Part shown: piece by piece, positions 61,201 through 64,000 of the stretch
How the letters are laid out: each line of letters begins with the position of its first letter
Position numbering within the stretch: the first letter of the stretch is position 1
From: Centipeda flueggei ATCC 43531
GTDB taxonomy: Bacteria; Bacillota; Negativicutes; Selenomonadales; Selenomonadaceae
Direction of reading: 5' to 3'
Length of the DNA: 64,000 nucleotides
Assembly: GCF_000160695.1 (NCBI RefSeq)
Contig: NZ_GG694008.1
Span: forward strand, 118,902-182,901
Position numbers and translations under genes: made by a program
The notes under the pieces: model-generated
Seen by the model: only the letters and a program-made list of their open reading frames with translations
Database searches by the model: none
Told to the model about the DNA's origin: nothing

Positions 61201-61404
61201 ATATTTTTTGTCTTTATTACTCAATTTCTGCTGTAGAATTTTTACTAGATTGCTCTTTCCAGAGCCCCACTCCCCCTCCAAACCAATCACATGGAGGCGC
61301 TCTATATTATCACATATTGTCTCTGCAACATGCTCTTGGGCACGTCCTGAAAACAAATCTTCTCCAATCGGTTCATTCTTTAAAAATTCAGCCAATCTTC
61401 TCAC
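58222..61404 (-). CDS. KAP-family P-loop NTPase with two membrane segments (probable defence protein)
   Basis: The product (1060 residues) has Walker A GEWGSGKS (44-51). Two membrane spans are inserted after it (about 131-150 and 158-179), and Walker B VLIIVLDNLDRL is at about 242-253. Insertion of two spans between Walker motifs is the hallmark of KAP NTPases (Kidins220, ARMS, PifA). The remaining 800 residues are helical and charged with no domain I recognise. PifA excludes phage T7, and many bacterial KAP genes lie in defence islands. The gene is strikingly A+T-rich compared with its neighbours and borders an insertion sequence, pointing to horizontal transfer. The start is GTG (61402-61404) with AAGGA close; a TTG three codons later is possible. 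Confidence 0.75.
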   Translation of the reverse strand: MRRLAEFLKNEPIGEDLFSGRAQEHVAETICDNIERLHVIGLEGEWGSGKSNLVKILQQKLSNKDKKYFFFIYDAWAHQMDFQRRAIIEEIVEFIDREDGLLVTKDKLNYVKIKALGTVVETETELQSSFTWASFFLVCSIILTPAAIQLSTTLKFEWINYVISLMPIGCILFAVFISMRKQRKDFFSMGHLEHIKNQLIGAYKQGNTKSTKREYTDTKRPSTVVFRQFFHDVDESIPEKHVLIIVLDNLDRLPRANVQEVWTIIQSCFSDGVVEFPKIKIVIPFDRTHLCVNDEQDSAGNNIHDYTDKTFDAVFRVALPVLNDWEEYFDRQWEKAFGQDEVNGDRQELDYVKRIYDCYTETITPRKIHAFINQCLILSLLHKGHGIKYRYYAVFISHKEHILKNIIEALSDLAYLKGLKRVFEQDEEFFQTIPALSHQVTLERGQEIAIHRVLRLALENGDADKVKEISKIRTFPSILETLLREFNTVDSLQMPICALDGLSPEDYGGEEIYANRWNMIFQGVLDIDLELDTSKDGYLFQYQKVLIKHGSKEQIEAILAKLIPQFNQLEGINAARYIDCIKEVEEIVAPKDIQVLDLLGEIVVPWEQLEKIITDSKGTPSQYRLRSKEEEVDKFLTDLTVEQLAKVSYIGELHKSGYKLEQFKERAKEGAEQTNSYNEFCTLWRNYREVISDKIEINLDIEYLDQYIREAKEHQHSDIESDLLCYIFSKFDFNTVENYSEITSYLNQEDKAEEISDKISLYMSYSDLMFRSTQYKTSSLYCAICKIVTGDIERPLRANPKELLLQFEMVIVCSKVSKEDLSAQLSRWKFVKISDNEVEKYLPVDFLSLIDEVEDDFSENCRTRVKDYLDTRSEEQWAHYIEQGIDSYGISAGRIIAYDWPDLVWTKIKDYLQGLVNDRSLPEDIDTWKKYIEEFLKKRKQIGRILGVFYDSLKTEAISVEEFKFWGEWLFKYNKVELDDKTMRRLIPPELLDDEECVKILLHNFTKVVKIYRQASADEHEDFDDKIQKLSGVDENIKELANRIGGFDVNSASRQDHKEN

Positions 61405-61511
61405 ATCCTTACAGAGTAAACGCCAGCAGCATCTTGAACTATTCCATATCCATCAACCACATATTCACTCTTTGATCTAAAGCCTCTAGTAGAGTAATAT
61501 ATTGCTCTTTA

Positions 61512-62875
61512 AGATAGTGTAAAATAAAATGTGTAAACTACATGGGGTAAAATAGAGATTGAAAAAGAAGCCCTTTTTCTGTAATGTGTTAAGCGACAAA
61601 ACCAAACACAAGAAAAGGAGCTTCCCTCATGTCAGATTTTACCACAGAACTTATGAATGCGCTACAAAAGGATTTCCCGCTGAACGAATTTTTCCGTCAG
61701 CAGCTTGAATCCGCTGTCAATGGTCTGCTCCAGAGCGAGATCACGGCCTTCCTCGGATACGAGAAACACTCCTCGGACGGCTGGAACTCCGGGAACAGTC
61801 GGAACGGTTCCTATGTGCGTACACTCACAACTTCCTATGGAGATCTGCGGCTCCTCGTCCCGCGCGATCGGAATGGTTTGTTTGCCCAAAAAAACCATCC
61901 CACGACACACACAGCACACCGATGCCCTTGAAACCACCGTCATCCAGCTCTACCGTCACGGTGTGACAACACGCGAAATCAGCAGCCTCATCGAACAGAT
62001 GTATGGACATCACTACACACCGTCCACCGTGTCGAATATCGCCAAAGCGGCTGATGAGCAAGTACGCCAGTTCCATTCCCGCCCCGTTGCCAAGCGATAC
62101 GCCGTTATTTATGCAGATGCCACTTACCTGAACGTACGTCGCGATTCTGTCGCAAAGGAAGCTCTGCATGTCCTACTCGGCATTACCCCGGAAGGATACA
62201 AGGAGGTGCTGGATTTTGCGCTCTATCCAACCGAGACAGCCGCCAACTATAGGGAGATGCTACAGGGATTGAAAGAGCGCGGATTGGAGGAGGTTCTGCT
62301 TTTCGTATCGGACGGGCTGAACGGGCTTTGTGCCGCCTTGCGGGAAGAATTCCCCGCAGTACGCCATCAATCCTGCTGGGTACATCTTTCCCGTCTCGTA
62401 GCAAGATATGTCCGAAAGACGGAGCGCAAGGATGTATTAAGCGCCCTGTCAGCCGTCTACAAGCAGCAGAATGCCGGCGATGCAGCGTGCGCCTTGGAGG
62501 AATTTCTCGTGTGTTATGGCAGCAAATATCCCAAGCTGAAGAGGATCTTCTCAGAATGTGACAGTCTGTACACCTTTTATGAATTTCCGCCCTCCATATG
62601 GGCGAGCATCTACACATCGAATCCGTTGGAAAACAACAACAAAGGCCTAAAACATCTGACCAAGAAAAAAGAGCAGTTTCCAAACGAGGATTCCCTAGAA
62701 CGTTTTGTCTGCGCCTATTATAGCGAATACAACCGCAAAAGTGGCGACCGCGTCCAAAAAGGTTTTCAGGAAGCTACGCCTCTGCTGCTGGATATGTTTC
62801 CTTAACCGATTTGATATTGCAATTTAGGGTTGCTACACTTGCAGAAACGTTTACACAAAAAACTTGACACTATCT
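61512..62875 (+). mobile_element. IS256-family insertion sequence
   Basis: The element is about 1.36 kb. Its ends are imperfect inverted repeats: left 61512-61538 and right 62849-62875 (reversed), both starting AGATAGTGT and including TGTGTAAAC, with roughly 20 matching positions of 26. It contains one transposase gene of the IS256 (mutator) type. The neighbouring 8-bp sequences do not match, so no target duplication is visible, which suggests an old or recombined insertion. It lies about 110 bases upstream of the KAP gene start and may have separated that gene from former partners or its promoter. Confidence 0.8.
61629..62805 (+). pseudogene. IS256-family transposase, frameshifted
   Basis: The N-terminal frame (from 61629) reads MSDFTTELMNALQKDFPLNE and later VPRDRNGLFAQKN, then fails. 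The rest of the protein continues in another frame from about 61890: KTIPRHTQHTDALETTVIQLY, DATYLNVRRDSVAKEAL (with a catalytic Asp), VSDGLNGLCAALREEFP (second Asp) and SNPLENNNKGLKHLTKKKEQFP (with the catalytic Glu). The break lies at a run of seven A (61889-61895 area). A six-A run would restore the expected FAQKTIPRH. This is either an inactivating one-base insertion, a sequencing error, or a site of transcriptional slippage. Confidence 0.8.
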
Positions 62876-63021
62876 CCACTTTCATTCAGAGACGTATTAT
62901 ACGTTAATCTTTCCAGCTTGCCTCAATGTTTATATATCCAATTCTTATATTCATCAAAAACTATCAATTATCCTTCTTATTGTCAAAATTTTTTCTTTCT
63001 TCTTTGATTTATCAAATAAAT

Positions 63022-63058
63022 AACGGCATCAAGAAAGCCCTGCCTTCTCAATGCCGTT
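63022..63058 (-). terminator. Probable terminator after the methyltransferase gene
   Basis: Arms AACGGCAT (63022-63029) and ATGCCGTT (63051-63058) with a second inner stem make a long hairpin; on the minus strand ATTTATTTG follows, a modest U-tract. Confidence 0.6.
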
Positions 63059-63096
63059 TCGTGATTCGTCTTTAAAGAATACACTATCTCACAATA

Positions 63097-63810
63097 TTAT
63101 CTTCTCGCCACACACTTGATCTCATAAGTAAAGATTCTCGGACTTGGTGCGTGATAAGCACTCCCGGTAACCTTATTCCAAAACAGCTTGTTTTTGATAT
63201 ACGCCCACAAAAGTACTTTGCGCACACCCCTTTTCCAACCTTTTGCGTCCCCCAGTCCATCAACATCCAAAAATTGGATGTCGTGAAATCCTGCCTCGCG
63301 CAAGACGAAAAGGACACTGCCTGCCGTAAATAGTGTGTAATGTGTAAAATCTTCATACGCCCAATAACAATCTGTATTGGATTGCGCATTTGGTACCATC
63401 AAGACAAGCTTTCCATGCTCTTTGAGGACGTCGCTCCGTATCTTGCGGAGCATTGGTATCACATGATCTTTAGGAAGATGTTCCAATACATGGCTCATCA
63501 GCACACAATCATACTTCTTACCCGCATACTGCATAACGTCGCCCATTACAACGGGTAGACCCTGCGACTGACAATACGCTACCGCCTGCTCAGAAATATC
63601 TAATCCGCTAACTTTTTTGTATCCGGCATTCATGAACGCGCGCAGGTTCTGTCCAAAACCGCAGCCAAGCTCCAGTATGGTCTCCGCCGGAGCGATCACA
63701 TGCATAAGATACGACGGCAGTTTTACATCATCGTACATGGCAGGATCTACACCACGGCTTGAGTAATATGTCGCATATGCCTCTCTGTTATTCACTTCGT
63801 CCATCATCAT
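63097..63810 (-). CDS. SAM-dependent class I methyltransferase
   Basis: The product (237 residues) has the Rossmann motif ILELGCGFGQNL (45-56), VSGLDISEQAVAYCQ (motif II), YDCVLMSHVLEHLPKDHV (motif IV-like) and a later LVLMVPNAQSNTD. The C-terminal part includes a DFTHYTLFTAGSVLFVLREAGF segment typical of methyltransferases in surface-polysaccharide clusters. The ATG at 63808-63810 follows AGGAAGG. It overlaps the end of a GT9-like glycosyltransferase gene by 23 bases, which supports a role in modification of a glycan or lipid. The methyl acceptor is unknown. It is A+T-rich but less so than the KAP gene. Confidence 0.85.
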   Translation of the reverse strand: MMMDEVNNREAYATYYSSRGVDPAMYDDVKLPSYLMHVIAPAETILELGCGFGQNLRAFMNAGYKKVSGLDISEQAVAYCQSQGLPVVMGDVMQYAGKKYDCVLMSHVLEHLPKDHVIPMLRKIRSDVLKEHGKLVLMVPNAQSNTDCYWAYEDFTHYTLFTAGSVLFVLREAGFHDIQFLDVDGLGDAKGWKRGVRKVLLWAYIKNKLFWNKVTGSAYHAPSPRIFTYEIKCVARR

Positions 63811-64000
63811 CCGTATCCTTCCTGATTAGGCGTTCATTCATGTGCAAGACTGCTTGTACCACCACACCTGCGGAAATCCGCATGATGCAATGCGGCTCAT
63901 TGTGCTGACATCCATGCTCGCACCCTGGAAACGGTGTAGGACGCAGAATCGTCATATCACGCTTATACGGACCAAAACGACTTGGAGAGTTACAATGATT
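63788..64000 (-). CDS. C-terminal end of a GT9-like glycosyltransferase (heptosyltransferase family), truncated
   Basis: Only about the last 70 residues are visible. They read SRFGPYKRDMTILRPTP, then a Cys-rich CEHGCQHNEPHC followed by IMRISAGVVVQAVLHM. A 'FGPY', several spaced cysteines and a final amphipathic helix are characteristic of the end of GT9 heptosyltransferase-like enzymes of lipopolysaccharide synthesis. The stop codon TAA lies inside the start of the methyltransferase gene, in another frame (overlap of 23 bases). The 5' part is beyond the window, so the call is tentative. Confidence 0.5.
   Translation of the reverse strand, partial: NHCNSPSRFGPYKRDMTILRPTPFPGCEHGCQHNEPHCIMRISAGVVVQAVLHMNERLIRKDTDDDGRSE

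Noticed and set aside
61504-62883. An 8-bp target duplication around the IS256 element
   Set aside because: The flanking bases (GCTCTTTA on the left, CCACTTTC on the right) do not match.

Overview
The window looks like the chromosome of an anaerobic, diderm member of the Firmicutes, most likely Negativicutes close to Selenomonas or Centipeda. Evidence: strong Shine-Dalgarno sites with frequent GTG and TTG starts; Firmicutes gene order (glgC-glgD-glgP; secG-carboxylesterase-rnr-smpB; gap-pgk-tpiA-gpmI); Firmicutes regulators (SorC, GutM, a GlpP-type antiterminator); and outer-membrane functions (a secretin with a PilP-like partner, and a GT9/heptosyltransferase-like fragment). Most of the DNA is G+C-rich. 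The remnant at about 7.9-9.9 kb, the 10.6 kb gene and above all 58.2-63.1 kb are visibly A+T-richer.

Layout. 0-3 kb: glycogen operon (glgC, glgD, start of glgP) on the minus strand with a long leader. 3-7.8 kb: rpsT, two MFS exporters and a secreted M48 protease. 7.9-9.9 kb: decayed phage or integrative-element 'polyvalent protein' DNA. 10-14 kb: nitroreductase, an orphan immunity-like gene, eno, a candidate small RNA and a ZIP metal transporter. 14-19.6 kb: phosphohexomutase and pgi, then a PilP-like protein, a secretin and a NarL-type regulator. 19.8-26 kb: two tandem AEC permeases, a chemoreceptor and an NhaC antiporter. 26-29.9 kb: glucitol PTS operon under a SorC regulator, with no IIA gene present. 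30-37 kb: small proteins, an amino-acid permease and the smpB-rnr-est-secG cluster. 37.1-44.8 kb: an eight-gene sugar or polyol operon (HPr-like protein, GatC-like IIC, two D-2-hydroxyacid dehydrogenases, SDR, FGGY kinase, GlpP-like antiterminator, class II aldolase) behind a leader terminator. 44.9-51.3 kb: eukaryotic-type hexokinase, CNNM/CorC protein, DEAD-box helicase, topoisomerase III and a YkvA-like protein. 51.4-56.3 kb: lower glycolysis. 56.4-58.1 kb: a two-gene methylthioribose salvage unit. 58.2-62.9 kb: an A+T-rich KAP P-loop NTPase, probably a defence gene, next to an IS256-family element. 63-64 kb: a methyltransferase and the end of a GT9-like gene.

Central carbon metabolism dominates: glycogen synthesis, PGM/PGI, GAPDH to enolase, hexokinase and sorbitol uptake lie close together. 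The most interesting novel signals are: (1) a candidate CRP/FNR-activated small RNA at 12.67-12.86 kb with three CAUCCC motifs between hairpins; (2) the 37-45 kb operon, whose HPr carries Asp at the regulatory Ser46 position and which encodes its own GlpP-like antiterminator downstream of a leader terminator; (3) a dispersed intergenic repeat with two clear copies and one weaker relative; (4) the A+T-rich KAP NTPase island.
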